From Paraconiothyrium sp. Pb-2020 (taxonomy: Eukaryota > Ascomycota > Dothideomycetes > Pleosporales > Didymosphaeriaceae): a stretch of 64,000 bases of DNA. The translations under genes were made by a program, and so were the position numbers. The stretch is from positions 620,001-684,000 of the forward strand of contig JAJUBI010000005.1 of assembly GCA_022419385.1 (NCBI GenBank), written 5' to 3'. A model generated the notes under the pieces. It saw nothing but the letters and a program-made list of their open reading frames with translations. It had not been told where the DNA came from and ran no database searches. How positions within the stretch are numbered: the first letter of the stretch is position 1; each line of letters starts with the position of its first letter. Shown in pieces: positions 24,146-34,167 of this stretch.

Positions 24146-25318
24146 ATGCCGCAAGCAGCACAGACACAGAACCTCCCGCCTCTGCCCCTCCCAGATGGCA
24201 TAACTGAGAACTATGTCCATTGTCCTTCCAACGGTCTCACCTTCCATCTTCTCGAGGCCGGATATGCACCGGAAAAGGAAAGGCCCCTCGTGATACTCGT
24301 CCATGGATATCCAGAGCTCGCCTTCTCATGGAGAAAGATAATGCCTGCGCTCGCAGACGCTGGATACTATGTCGTGGCCTTTGACCAGCGAGGATATGGC
24401 AGGACGACCGGATGGGACGACTCGTCCTTTCCCAAAACAAACATGTCTGAGTTCACCGTCACCAATCTAGTACGGGATGTCGTCATACTCGTGCACGCTC
24501 TAGGCTACCGCGAAGTGAAGGGCATTGTCGGCCACGACTTTGGCGCCGTTACCTCTTCCATGTGTGCGTGGATGCGGCCAGACTTCTTCAAAAGCGTGGT
24601 CATGATGTCTCACCCATTCAAGGAGCATCCCGGCCTACCTTTCGATTTCGTCCACGGTGAGGATACCGTGCCAACACCGCCTGTGGATATTCAGACCGAG
24701 TTGGCGAAGCTGCCCGAGCCGCGGAAACACTACAAGTGGTATAGTTCTACGTCGACCGCTGCACTACACTGGTATTCTCCGAATCAGGGCCTCAAGGCCT
24801 TCCTGCGCGGCTACTGGCATGTCAAGAGTGCGGACTGGACAGGGAATGATCCACAACCTCTAAAAGCTTGGAACGCACAAGAACTAGCCAAGATGCCGTT
24901 TTACTACATCATGCCCTTTAACAAGTCCATGCCTGAGACCATCGAGTTGATGATGAGAAACGAAGACGCAGACAAGACCAAGAGCTGGCTGTCAGACGAA
25001 GCGCTGGAAGTGTACGTCCAGGAGTGGACGCGGACAGGCTTTCAAGGCGGACTTAACTGGTACCGGACAATGACAGACCCTGAAAAGAAGAAGGATATGG
25101 ACCTGTTCGCGGGTAAGAAGATCGAATGTCCTTCAGTCTTCATATCAGGCGCGAAGGACTGGGGTAATTACCAAGGACCAGGGGCGCTCGAGGGCTTAAC
25201 AAAGACCTGCTCGCAGTTCAAGGGCGTCAGGATGATTGAGGGCGCGGGTCACTGGCCACAGCAGGAACAGCCTGAGAGGGTCACAAAGGAGATTCTACAG
25301 TTCCTGCAGGATCTGTAG
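24146..25318 (+). CDS. epoxide hydrolase (alpha/beta-hydrolase fold)
   Basis: Single exon, 390 residues, the usual length for soluble microsomal-like fungal epoxide hydrolases. Motifs in order: oxyanion-hole HGYPE (H53), FDQRGYGRT, nucleophile elbow GHDFGA (D131), a cap domain with Tyr-rich segments (KWYSS, ALHWYSP, FYYIMPF), the acid Asp in GAKDWGN (D338) and the base His in GAGHWPQ (H369). The Asp nucleophile separates it from serine esterases and fits epoxide or, less likely, haloalkane substrates. There is no signal peptide, so it is probably cytosolic. It hydrolyses epoxides to diols in detoxification or secondary metabolism. The neighbours give no pathway hint. Confidence 0.9.
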   Translation: MPQAAQTQNLPPLPLPDGITENYVHCPSNGLTFHLLEAGYAPEKERPLVILVHGYPELAFSWRKIMPALADAGYYVVAFDQRGYGRTTGWDDSSFPKTNMSEFTVTNLVRDVVILVHALGYREVKGIVGHDFGAVTSSMCAWMRPDFFKSVVMMSHPFKEHPGLPFDFVHGEDTVPTPPVDIQTELAKLPEPRKHYKWYSSTSTAALHWYSPNQGLKAFLRGYWHVKSADWTGNDPQPLKAWNAQELAKMPFYYIMPFNKSMPETIELMMRNEDADKTKSWLSDEALEVYVQEWTRTGFQGGLNWYRTMTDPEKKKDMDLFAGKKIECPSVFISGAKDWGNYQGPGALEGLTKTCSQFKGVRMIEGAGHWPQQEQPERVTKEILQFLQDL

Positions 25319-25918
25319 ATAATCTAGATACTCTTCATTTAACGTGACTAAAGAGAATCTTTAGTTGCTCGATTACTTCCTTGTCTCACGCTAACGTGGA
25401 TGGCGTAAGATGGTGTCGCTCGAGACACGGTCGATATCCACAGTTGTAGATTACAGCAATTGCCATCATGAATCATATTAAGCAAAGGAGGAAATTTGAA
25501 ACTCCATGGTCATATGTTTGTAAAACTGCTCTAAACCCTTTTCCGACTTCGAAGATTCACTCTTCCATCCTGTATCGCGGTAACAATTTTCCATCGCCAT
25601 TCTCATTCCACATGCAAGGACTGGTCAAGTCATCACAGGGAAATCCTTTCGAATAGAACCAGATGGGAGAGAAAAGATCTACTATGGAGATAAACTAAAC
25701 TCAGAGGTATGAGAGGATCTGGAGGCAGCAGGCCTTACATGCCTCTAAGTTCCGGCCTTAGGCTTAAAGCTTGGTTGAGAGTCGAAAACTATGAACAAGG
25801 TTGAAAAGCAAAAGAGAAATTGATCCCGAGCCTTACAATACAGTTGTCGATACATCGCAGACGGGTCAAAGGAGTCGGATCATTCCATTTCCCTCCTTGC
25901 CGATCGGACCTAGCGCTT
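25319..25918. other. intergenic between convergent genes
   Basis: Contains the 3' ends of the epoxide hydrolase and the first F-box gene. A 62-codon frame at 25468-25656 has no recognisable content. Confidence 0.35.
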
Positions 25919-27427
25919 CTAGGCCGCTTTGTCCGACAGTTTCTGCTGGAGCTCCTCAATCAGCTTATCCCGTAGGGCAATCTCGAAGAGGAGTTGCGCT
26001 TCAATTGGCGACTGGACTTCCCCTCTACCAGGGTTGGCGGAGTTGTATTCAACCGCCCGCTCGCTGATACCGCTAGTCGTCGTTGTGATCCACTGTTCAG
26101 GATCCTTGCGGTGAGCCAAAAGAGTGGCGCCATGCTTGGTAGTGATCATGGTCTCGATGCACTCAAGCTCAGGCAGGACGACACGCCTGGGCAGGATGTA
26201 CTTTAGCCAGCTATGAACCTCCGTGGTCGGGTAGAGAAGGCGCAGTGATCGAAGTGTCGCGGGAAAGAAGGTGTCGTCGACGGTCAGTGGCTCGTTGTCC
26301 TGGATCAGCTCCGGCCTCGGTATAAGATCACGTGGAAGGAGAAGGGCTTGAGGAAGCCACAGAACCTTGAGTTTGCGGAAAGTTGTCAGAGTCCCAACAG
26401 GGAATGGGCCGACATGATCCAAAAATTGTGAGTCGGTCCCATTGGCTACTGTCAGATGGAGTTCTTCGAGCGTATGCGCGAGGGGTTTGAGCTGCGCCGA
26501 TAGCATGCGAGCAGCACCTTGGGTATAGTGCCCTTCCCTAATTATGTCGGCGGGCTTCATGGTGCCGAGAAAGCGTAGGACGTTGTCCAAGTCGATGTTC
26601 AAGCGTCGAAGTACTGCAAAGGGCGACGGCTTCCAAAAATCACTGAAACCCAGGATCTGGTTAGTTACCCGTGGCGAAAGCACCTCTGTCGAAAGTACCA
26701 TCGACATCTCAGTCACGCTCAAGGAAGGGCGAGACTGATTATGCTGCACGAACTTGACCTTCTGGTCAAGCCACATGCGTTCCAGCTTTGGCAAGTAACA
26801 CCACTCACCACTGGCTTTCCGGCATTGCAAGCCTAGCTCCTTCAATCCACATAAGCCGGGGACCAAGCTGAAATCCATTTTGGGAGCCACGAAAAGATTT
26901 TCCAGGGCTCCAGAGCCAATATAATGTTCACCTTCTAAAGTACGGCCCAAGAAGCGAGCGTACAGTGTCTCCAAGCTCGGCAGCATGTAAAGCAGCAGAC
27001 CAAGCCAGGCCAGGTTGTCGAGGTCAAATAATCGTTGCAGCCACGCCTTGTTGTTGCGCTGTAAACCCAAGGGTAGAGTGTCGGGAATATTCTCAATGAT
27101 ACTGGCACCCAGTGCCCGCATGGCGCCTATGTTGATATCTGTCGATATCATATCGGGGTGGTCGGTTCGAACGCTGACGTCAAGTCCCGTGATACCATCA
27201 GCGAAGTCCGGTCGCGCTGTGAGTGTGCGGGCGAACAAGAGAATGCGGTGGTCTTCTTGTTTCGGTTTCTCTATCGGAATCGGTAGGCTTATCTTCTTGT
27301 AAAGAACGGGATAAGAAACCCTCTTCAATTTGCGCGAGGTCAGAGCGAGCGCATGGACAGCGCCGGTTGGAAGGAACTCAGCGACCTGGCAGAGCAGCTC
27401 GTTTGGGAGGTCGTTGAATAAGCACAT
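25919..27427 (-). CDS. F-box protein (paralogue 1)
   Basis: Single exon, 502 residues. The F-box is at ~5-45 (FNDLPNELLCQVAEFLPTG, then LALTSRKLKRVSYPVLYKK). Leucine-rich, LRR-like segments follow without a clear consensus, including WLGLLLYMLPSLETLYARF and LKVLWLPQALLLPRDL. The C-terminus ends in a short charged helix (LLFEIALRDKLIEELQQKL). F-box proteins recruit targets to SCF ubiquitin ligases through Skp1; the substrate is unknown. It is clearly paralogous to the gene at 28780-30135 over its whole length, indicating a tandem duplication with strong divergence. A perfect 11 bp inverted repeat lies about 100 bp upstream of the start. Confidence 0.85.
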   Translation of the reverse strand: MCLFNDLPNELLCQVAEFLPTGAVHALALTSRKLKRVSYPVLYKKISLPIPIEKPKQEDHRILLFARTLTARPDFADGITGLDVSVRTDHPDMISTDINIGAMRALGASIIENIPDTLPLGLQRNNKAWLQRLFDLDNLAWLGLLLYMLPSLETLYARFLGRTLEGEHYIGSGALENLFVAPKMDFSLVPGLCGLKELGLQCRKASGEWCYLPKLERMWLDQKVKFVQHNQSRPSLSVTEMSMVLSTEVLSPRVTNQILGFSDFWKPSPFAVLRRLNIDLDNVLRFLGTMKPADIIREGHYTQGAARMLSAQLKPLAHTLEELHLTVANGTDSQFLDHVGPFPVGTLTTFRKLKVLWLPQALLLPRDLIPRPELIQDNEPLTVDDTFFPATLRSLRLLYPTTEVHSWLKYILPRRVVLPELECIETMITTKHGATLLAHRKDPEQWITTTTSGISERAVEYNSANPGRGEVQSPIEAQLLFEIALRDKLIEELQQKLSDKAA

Positions 27428-28683
27428 GGTGGTCGAGTCGAGCGATTGAAAAGGTAGAGTGAGGTTGTTCAGTCGCTGTCGAGGGGCTCTATATGGCGCA
27501 CAGGGGAGCGATGCCCAGGCGCTAAACGTTACAAGTAACCTCGATATTCACTTGTAACGTGTCTGATCGTCTCCATACCCGCGCAACGCCACGAAGGTAA
27601 GCTTTCCCCTTTTGGACTCGTACCGTCACTAATATCGAACTGGAGATATTGTCAACATTTAATGACCTCTTTTCATCAAAGACAAGACTGACGCTTATAT
27701 ACCTATGGTATTATCAGCATGTGTATTGTATTCTCGATGATTCATATATATATATATCTTCGAGACCATCTAGCATTTCGAGGAGCACTGTAATTTCTCC
27801 ATTGAAAACATTCACATGATCCTTTCGCACCGCATGATTTGAATCCGCGAAAACATCCTTTTTCAAGGTATCGAGTCAAGTCTCGGGATAAAATTCAAGT
27901 GGGGATGCCTGAGAGATACCGAAAGCCCCTATTAGGGCCTGGGTAGCTCTCAGGAATGCATGCATAAAGCCTTAGAAATTACGCTCAAGCTTTATACGCG
28001 CAAGCACCGCGTTGGCGCCCAAACACTTCAGCAAAGTCAGCAAAGGCCACAGCCAGCTGGCTGGCATACGAAAAGCCTTCAGATTATGATCGTGATTTGG
28101 CTGTTTGTTAAGACACCAAGCTATCATGCGTTGAGAAAGATTCGAAGTTTGCAAAAGACGGTATTACTAGACTCTGATCCAACGTACATATAAACTTGTT
28201 TATGGTTATCAGGACTTGGGTATGAATAATTGCTTGCTAATTTTGAGTCTGTATGGGGCTAACATGTCGCAAGATCAGAGTTTGTTGTACACACTATATT
28301 GGGAGCCTCATTGTGTTGCCCCGCCGGAGGTTTTGAGAATGCCTGCGGAGAAGATCCTCAGTGAGAGGTAATCTTGAGAGTGAGACGAAACTACTGATTG
28401 AGACAGGGCAATTTGGAGGCACAATGGCAAAGAATCAGGTTTGTACATATGTACACATCATCATCCGTTACTTGAAGGCCATAAGGCTACCTGGGTACCA
28501 ATAGAGGCCGCTCCTATTGACTCCCGTGGCCAAAGCAAGATGTCCGCAACCGATACATCATCCAACGTCTGTCTTCCTCGTGCCGTTTGTCAGCATTGAC
28601 CATGTCTCACCGGCGCCAGAATCAAGCCGTCCTTTTCATGTAGCCTGTCTTCCCTAAACATCCCAAATATCAATGTAGTTCGT
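27428..28683. other. intergenic between F-box paralogues
   Basis: AT-rich, with a short (AT)7 run at 27744-27757 and the inverted repeat listed separately. Small frames near 27960-28190 are not supported. It should hold the promoter of paralogue 1 and the 3' UTR of paralogue 2. Confidence 0.35.
27526..27560. repeat. perfect 11 bp inverted repeat
   Basis: ACGTTACAAGT at 27526-27536 is repeated as its reverse complement ACTTGTAACGT at 27550-27560, with a 13 nt spacer. It sits 99 bp upstream of the F-box paralogue 1 ATG. It could be a dimeric regulator site or a small hairpin in the leader. Confidence 0.6.
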
Positions 28684-28779
28684 TTAGTCCACTAACTGTT
28701 CCTCGAGCTCTTGTATACGTCGATCTCGTAGGGCGATCTCGAAGAGAAGTTGGTTTTTCTCGGTGAATGGCAAATTGCA

Positions 28780-30135
28780 CTAGTCGGATCCGACAGTGCT
28801 ACAACCGATAATACGCGTGTTGATTCCGTGAGACGTGATTTCGTTCCACACTTCAGCGTCGTCAGCATTATACCCCGCAAAGTCGGCATCCTGCTTGAGG
28901 GCAATCATCAGTCCGATGTGTTGAAGGTGAGTCAGGCGGTAGCGATGCACCACGAGCTCCTTCAACCAGCTGTGAATCTTCAGAGTTGGATGTGAGACCC
29001 GCAACTCTTCCAGAGTCGTAGGAAGATATGTGTATTCGTTCATAGAGACCTCGTTGCGATGAACCAAGCTATCAAAACCTCGTGGAAGAAGTAGCGCCTG
29101 AGGTACCCACAGTACTTTCAGCTTATGGAGACGAGTAAGAGAGTATATAGGAACGGGGTCGACGAAGTTCAAGAACACCAAATCGGCACCTCGAGATACC
29201 ATCACACGAAGTTCCTCGAGTGTGTGCACCATTGGCTCGATCTTCGGCAGAAAAGCTGCGAAGGAGCCGATGAACTCCGCGTTTATCAGGCCCTCGTGGT
29301 TGTGTAGGCTGATATCCAATCGCCGAAGTGCGGAGAATGGTGTTGATCCGAGCGAACGTTCATGGTAGAAGTGGGAATTGACTGGTGCTCTGAGGATACC
29401 TGTCGTTTGTGTTGCGAAGAGCTCTTGCAATTGGGACGAAGGCTCGCAAATCTCATGATGTATCCATAGAGAGAGCTCGCCTCTCGGACTGACCCGGATG
29501 CGCTCCAGGTTTGGTAAGCAACACAACTTCCAGGTTGAAGCCCTGCAGTGTAACTCCAGGTTTCTCACCTTACGCAAGCCAGGGACTGTGCTGACATCAA
29601 TATCAGGATCTCCGAAAAGGTTGCCATAGCTTGCGAAGTAGACCCTAGGAGGGGATTCCTCAGGTTTTTCGAAGAAGCGAGCGGTAAGGTCCTCCAGATT
29701 TGGTAGCATATACAGGAGGAGTCCTAGCCAAGCCTGACTATGTGCGCCGTACAGTGACCATACCCACCTCTGGTTGGCCCGCTGTGAGCCTACCGGCACA
29801 ACGTCAAGAATGCGATCGGTAGCTGCTCTATGAACGGTGATACGTCCTCCCGAGTGTCGATGGATATCCTGCGAGCATACACTAACATCGAGCTCCACGG
29901 TGCGCTCAGCTAGATCCGGCCGCACTGACAATGTGCGCACCAGAAAGAAGATGCGATGTGACCAATTCGAGGCATCGCTGTCCGGGGTTGGGAGGTGTAG
30001 CTTCTTGTAGAGCTCATCATAAGCGGTGGTGCTCAGGTCCTTGGATGTGAGCGCCAGTGAGTGAAGGGCACCGCTCGGCAGATACCTGGCGATATGAAGG
30101 AGCAGTTCGGTCGAGAGATCTTTCAGTCCCGTCAT
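28780..30135 (-). CDS. F-box protein (paralogue 2), probably prematurely stopped
   Basis: Single exon, 451 residues from the ATG at 30135. That ATG aligns with the start of paralogue 1; the frame is open a few codons further up, but without an ATG. The F-box is at ~3-45 (LKDLSTELLLHIARYLPSG, then LALTSKDLSTTAYDELYKK), then LRR-like segments matching paralogue 1 (AWLGLLLYMLPNLEDLTARF, LKVLWVPQALLLPRGF). The reading frame stops at TAG 28782-28780. The same frame continues for 31 more codons to TAA 28686-28684 and encodes the family's C-terminal helix (QLLFEIALRDRRIQELEEQL). The last segment aligns with paralogue 1 without any gap. The missing 31 residues are outside the F-box, so Skp1 binding should be retained. 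Confidence 0.8.
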   Translation of the reverse strand: MTGLKDLSTELLLHIARYLPSGALHSLALTSKDLSTTAYDELYKKLHLPTPDSDASNWSHRIFFLVRTLSVRPDLAERTVELDVSVCSQDIHRHSGGRITVHRAATDRILDVVPVGSQRANQRWVWSLYGAHSQAWLGLLLYMLPNLEDLTARFFEKPEESPPRVYFASYGNLFGDPDIDVSTVPGLRKVRNLELHCRASTWKLCCLPNLERIRVSPRGELSLWIHHEICEPSSQLQELFATQTTGILRAPVNSHFYHERSLGSTPFSALRRLDISLHNHEGLINAEFIGSFAAFLPKIEPMVHTLEELRVMVSRGADLVFLNFVDPVPIYSLTRLHKLKVLWVPQALLLPRGFDSLVHRNEVSMNEYTYLPTTLEELRVSHPTLKIHSWLKELVVHRYRLTHLQHIGLMIALKQDADFAGYNADDAEVWNEITSHGINTRIIGCSTVGSD

Positions 30136-30150
30136 GGTGGTCGTCGACAA

Positions 30151-31664
30151 GGTTTGAGGGGGGGTTGAGTGTTATGCAGTATCTCAGGTGGTGTCCAATA
30201 GCTCTTTATAGGGTACCCATGGAAGAGCGAACCAGCTTGCGCGCAAGGACCGCACCTGATCTTAGTTTCAACCTACCCAGGTGCCCGCACTGTCCGCCTT
30301 CCTGTCTAGGAAACATGGCTCGAGCGAGTTGAGAGCTTCGCAACGTCAGAACGTGAAAAGATTCAGCCGATGCGATAAACATTCACACTGGTGAATAGAC
30401 GAAAGCGCGGGTTATGACCGAGAAAGGCTATGCAATATATATAAAATCGAACCAAACCAGCACAGGATGTGTGGGCTCAGTAGGACTAGCAGTAATTGCT
30501 GACTTGAAATTGAACAGATTGAAGCCATGCACATCTGGGGTCCGCTCGAGCTATATGCAGGCGCAAAGGCGGGATGCAAACACTTGAACAAATAGATAAT
30601 CATTGTTCCCAAAGCCAAACACTGATATGAAGCAAACGTTTCGCTCGACGACGCTCTTCAAATCATCGCAAAACGATTGTGAGGTTGTTCAATGTAAAGA
30701 GATTTACTCTTGCTACTTACAGCTATTAACAAATACGATACAGTGGCTTGCATAATAATCCTCAATGATTGGATGCGACAATCACCTCGATGCAGAGTTA
30801 CTACAGCGTAAGTTGGCATGAATCAGAAGCACGAGTGTACCTTATCTAGACAGCGTATCTTGCCAGCTCTGTTGTAATTCTAATTTGTGGATCGTCAGTA
30901 AAGGCGAGGCCCGGGGTATGAAGCGTGGAGAATTCCCACGGCCACCAGTAGTGACTTCTGCATCTGAGAAATCTAAGTCCCTATAAGAAGATTCTCATAG
31001 ATGTAACCTCGGGAGAGATCGAAGCCACTCTTTACATGTGGTACATGAAATATCCTTTGAAATCGAAGGGTTTGACGCCGGCATGCAGTTGTCTCATCAC
31101 TGCGGTGCGGCCGCCCGTGCCTGGGACAAAGAAATTTTATTTTTCGACATATGACTCAATCAATTGCTTATATTTCTGTCGATCAAGAAAGAGCTGTCTT
31201 CGAAGTACTTATAAAACTTAGGTCGTTATATGTACATTTACTAAAACGCACTCATTTCGACAACGCCATATGACGACTACAGTACGTTAGTGAACTATGA
31301 ATCTCATCGCTGAACGAGAAGATTTCGAGTTCTTGGAGCAGACCGAGCATTTTTGGGGAGTATATATTGTTTTCGCGACTGTCGTGCACGTTCGGGTGAT
31401 GGTTCCGATATGTCGTCATAACCCTCATAATCTCCGAACTGCGCGGCTCTTCTTTATTCCCACATTGCTAGCTCGTAACAAGTAAGCTTGTGATGTAAAG
31501 ACCGTATGCAGCCAACGTTCGTCCAGTCGGAAGTCACCTCTCGACGCGTTGCTGTATCGTCATTGAATATGCGGCAGACCGTTGTACACGGGGGATATTC
31601 CTCCTGATAAAGCACACTTCGATCGCCCCCCAATTCAAACCTTGTTCAGTCCATTTTGGTCACC
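30151..31664. other. intergenic, no supported gene
   Basis: About 1.5 kb, AT-rich toward 30400-31300. Short frames on both strands lack recognisable content. The last part is the promoter of the GMC oxidoreductase and contains CGG-N4-CCG at 31572-31581, a layout bound by some Zn2Cys6 dimers; it may be chance. Confidence 0.35.
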
Positions 31665-33736
31665 ATGATGCTCTCAAAGATATCTGTGATATTGCTTTTG
31701 GCATTCTGTGTCGCATCTCATAATTCCACCAGCCAGTACGACTATGTGATCGCAGGTGCGGGTACTGCTGGGCTGCTGCTGGCGTACATCTTATCCGAGG
31801 ATCCCAATGTCAATGTCCTGTTACTAGAGGCAGTTTCCGACTCCAGGAATGAAGCGAATGTGACGGATCCAGAACGGCGCGGTAAGTACATGGTAATTTC
31901 TGGCAAAGTGATATTAATTCGAGTGGCGGTATAGGGACTATACAGCATACACAATATGACTGGGGGTTTGAAACAACTCTACAACCAGGACTCTACGACA
32001 ATGGTACCGGAGGATCCCAGTACGTGCCGCGAGGAAAGACGATCGGTGGAACAAGCGCCATGAACTGGATGTAAGGTTTTCACTCTCGAACTTGAACTGA
32101 AAGCACGTTAAGGCGCTATAGGATACATAATGAGGACTCGCGTGTCCAATTGGATATATGGGAGAGTGTCCTCAACTTGACCGGTTGGAACTGGGAGTCC
32201 CTGTCAACAGCTTTTCGCGAGTCCGAGACTATGTACGCTCCGCCTACAGATCTTGCATATGTTCTCCCATACGACGCTTCTTTGCATGGAGGCACTGGTC
32301 CCATTGCGTCGACTTTCCAGCGCAGTGTGTATACCTTGTACTCCCAGTACGTGTCGCCAACACTAGAATCGCGAGGGTTCACGCCCACGCATGATGGGAA
32401 CGACGGGAATGCCAATGGACCTAATTTTCTTCCTTTCGCAATCTATCCATTCAACTACACGCGCTCGTACGCGGGATCAGTATACACTACCGTGGAGTAT
32501 AGGCCGAACTTGGAGGTCAGAACGAATTGTCAGGTTACCGGAATATCGTGGGCATCTACAGGAGCCAACGCGACCGCGTCTGGACTAAGATACGTTCCCG
32601 CAGACGGTTCTACGAATCGAACGACTCAAGTCGATGGTCGTGAAATTGTCATTAGCGCAGGTGCTATTCAGTCGCCTCAAATTCTTGAGCTCAGTGGCAT
32701 TGGCGATCCGAATATCCTACGAGCTGTGGATATTACGCCAGTAGTCAACCTCTCGAATGTCGGCACCAGTCTCCGCGATCCTCCAATGACCAACTATTGG
32801 CCTATACAATTCAGGATCAATGGATCTGTGAAATTGACCGGTAACGAGTCTATTCAAAACTTCATCGATCTCGAGCCAGCATCCAAGATTCTCTCTCCTG
32901 CAGATTATAACGCAGCATCGACATGGTTGAACAGCACATTCGCCATTCCCGGATTGGCAGATGCCCAGCTGGCGGTATTCAAAAAGCTGTGGTACACCGA
33001 CCAGCCACTCATAGAGTTCGCGTGGCAGTACCAGACGGCAAACGTAACGCCATATTGCCTCGTGCCGCTTTCGCAAGGCACAGTGCACATAAATTCTAGC
33101 GATCCAATGCATCCTCCAGCCATCAATCCGAACTATAATGTAGTCAATGCGACTATCAATGGAACCGTCGTGCAGTGGGATATGTGGTTCCTCGCAAAAG
33201 CAGCTCAGTATTACACGAAGTTGCTTGCGACCACAGCACCCATGAGCTCCATAGTTACGTCTACGGTACCGGATCACAAGCTGCCCTTCGAGGAGTGGTA
33301 CGAAGACATTTTCCAGCAAACCGGATCCTCACAGCATTTGACGGGCGGCAATCCAATGCTAGAGAGGGAAGCTGGCGGTGTGGTCGATACAGAGTTGAAG
33401 GTCTACGGAACGAACAATGTCAGGGTGGTCGATGGAAGCGTTTTCCCATACCAACCAAGTGCGCATCCCATGGGGGTTACATATGCGCTTGCTGTTCGTG
33501 CGGCAAGAATTTTCCAAGCTGGCAAATATACGAAAACTACCAGTCTGCCGTCGAGTAATGCGAGTGCAAACGCAACCGCAACATTCCCCGTGGGTGGAAG
33601 TGGGAGCGGAAACGGGTCATCAATCAGTACTGGGGTTCCGGCTTCCTACACAGGAGGGGCGAATCTGGTGGGTTTTGAAAAGCTTGGATGGGGAATGTTT
33701 GGTGCGTTTGTATTCGCGATCAGCCAGTTCGTCTAA
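31665..33736 (+). CDS. GMC-family oxidoreductase, secreted, GPI-anchor-like tail
   Basis: Three exons: 31665-31881, 31935-32070, 32122-33736; 656 codons, 655 residues. The start at 31665 gives a signal peptide (ISVILLLAFCVAS). The FAD-binding GAGTAG (~31) is followed by LLLEA, then PRGKTIGGTSAMNWM spanning the second intron, SAGAIQSPQILELSGIG (GMC signature 2), and a C-terminal half with SSQHLTGG and PSAHPMGVTYALA carrying the paired catalytic histidines. The C-terminus is unusual: a Ser/Gly/Asn-rich linker of about 45 residues (SNASANATA, GSGSGNGSS), then a hydrophobic end (WGMFGAFVFAISQFV), as in GPI-anchored wall or membrane proteins. The substrate could be an alcohol, sugar or aryl alcohol and cannot be read. 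It is followed by a Zn2Cys6 regulator on the same strand. Confidence 0.9.
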
Positions 33737-34167
33737 TGAAGCGGCGGACGAGAAATTCGCGAGAAATCCAAGACACTCGTTACCAGATGCGTGCGTTGGG
33801 ACGACATGACTCAGTTGAGGGCGTAAGATTTACTAACGCGGTGGAGGACTTAACAGCTCAGGCTTATCTCCGGGCTACCTTTCGCGGTATGCTGTAACTA
33901 TGTCGTTTGACTTGGTTCACGTTACATTGCCTTCCTCGTGAACTGGCCTCTTTCGTGTCGTGAACACCACGAATATCACTCAAGTCTCGTAGCACGTCAA
34001 TGTACCTTCACTAGGGCTGCAACAACGCTGCCATTACCGAGCCGCCCCCACCCGGCCATAAGATCTCTCTGCAGGCCTAAAAGCTTTCGCTACGAGACCA
34101 GTCATAGCGATTGATTACACAAATCCATCACAGCCTGCAAAGAATCCGTTGTCTATGAATTTCCGGC
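33737..34167. other. intergenic
   Basis: Promoter of the Zn2Cys6 regulator. No gene or repeat recognised. Confidence 0.35.

Noticed and set aside
31572..31581. CGG-N4-CCG as a proven Zn2Cys6 binding site
   Set aside because: A 6 bp definition occurs often by chance, and no specificity is known for the neighbouring regulator. Mentioned only as context.
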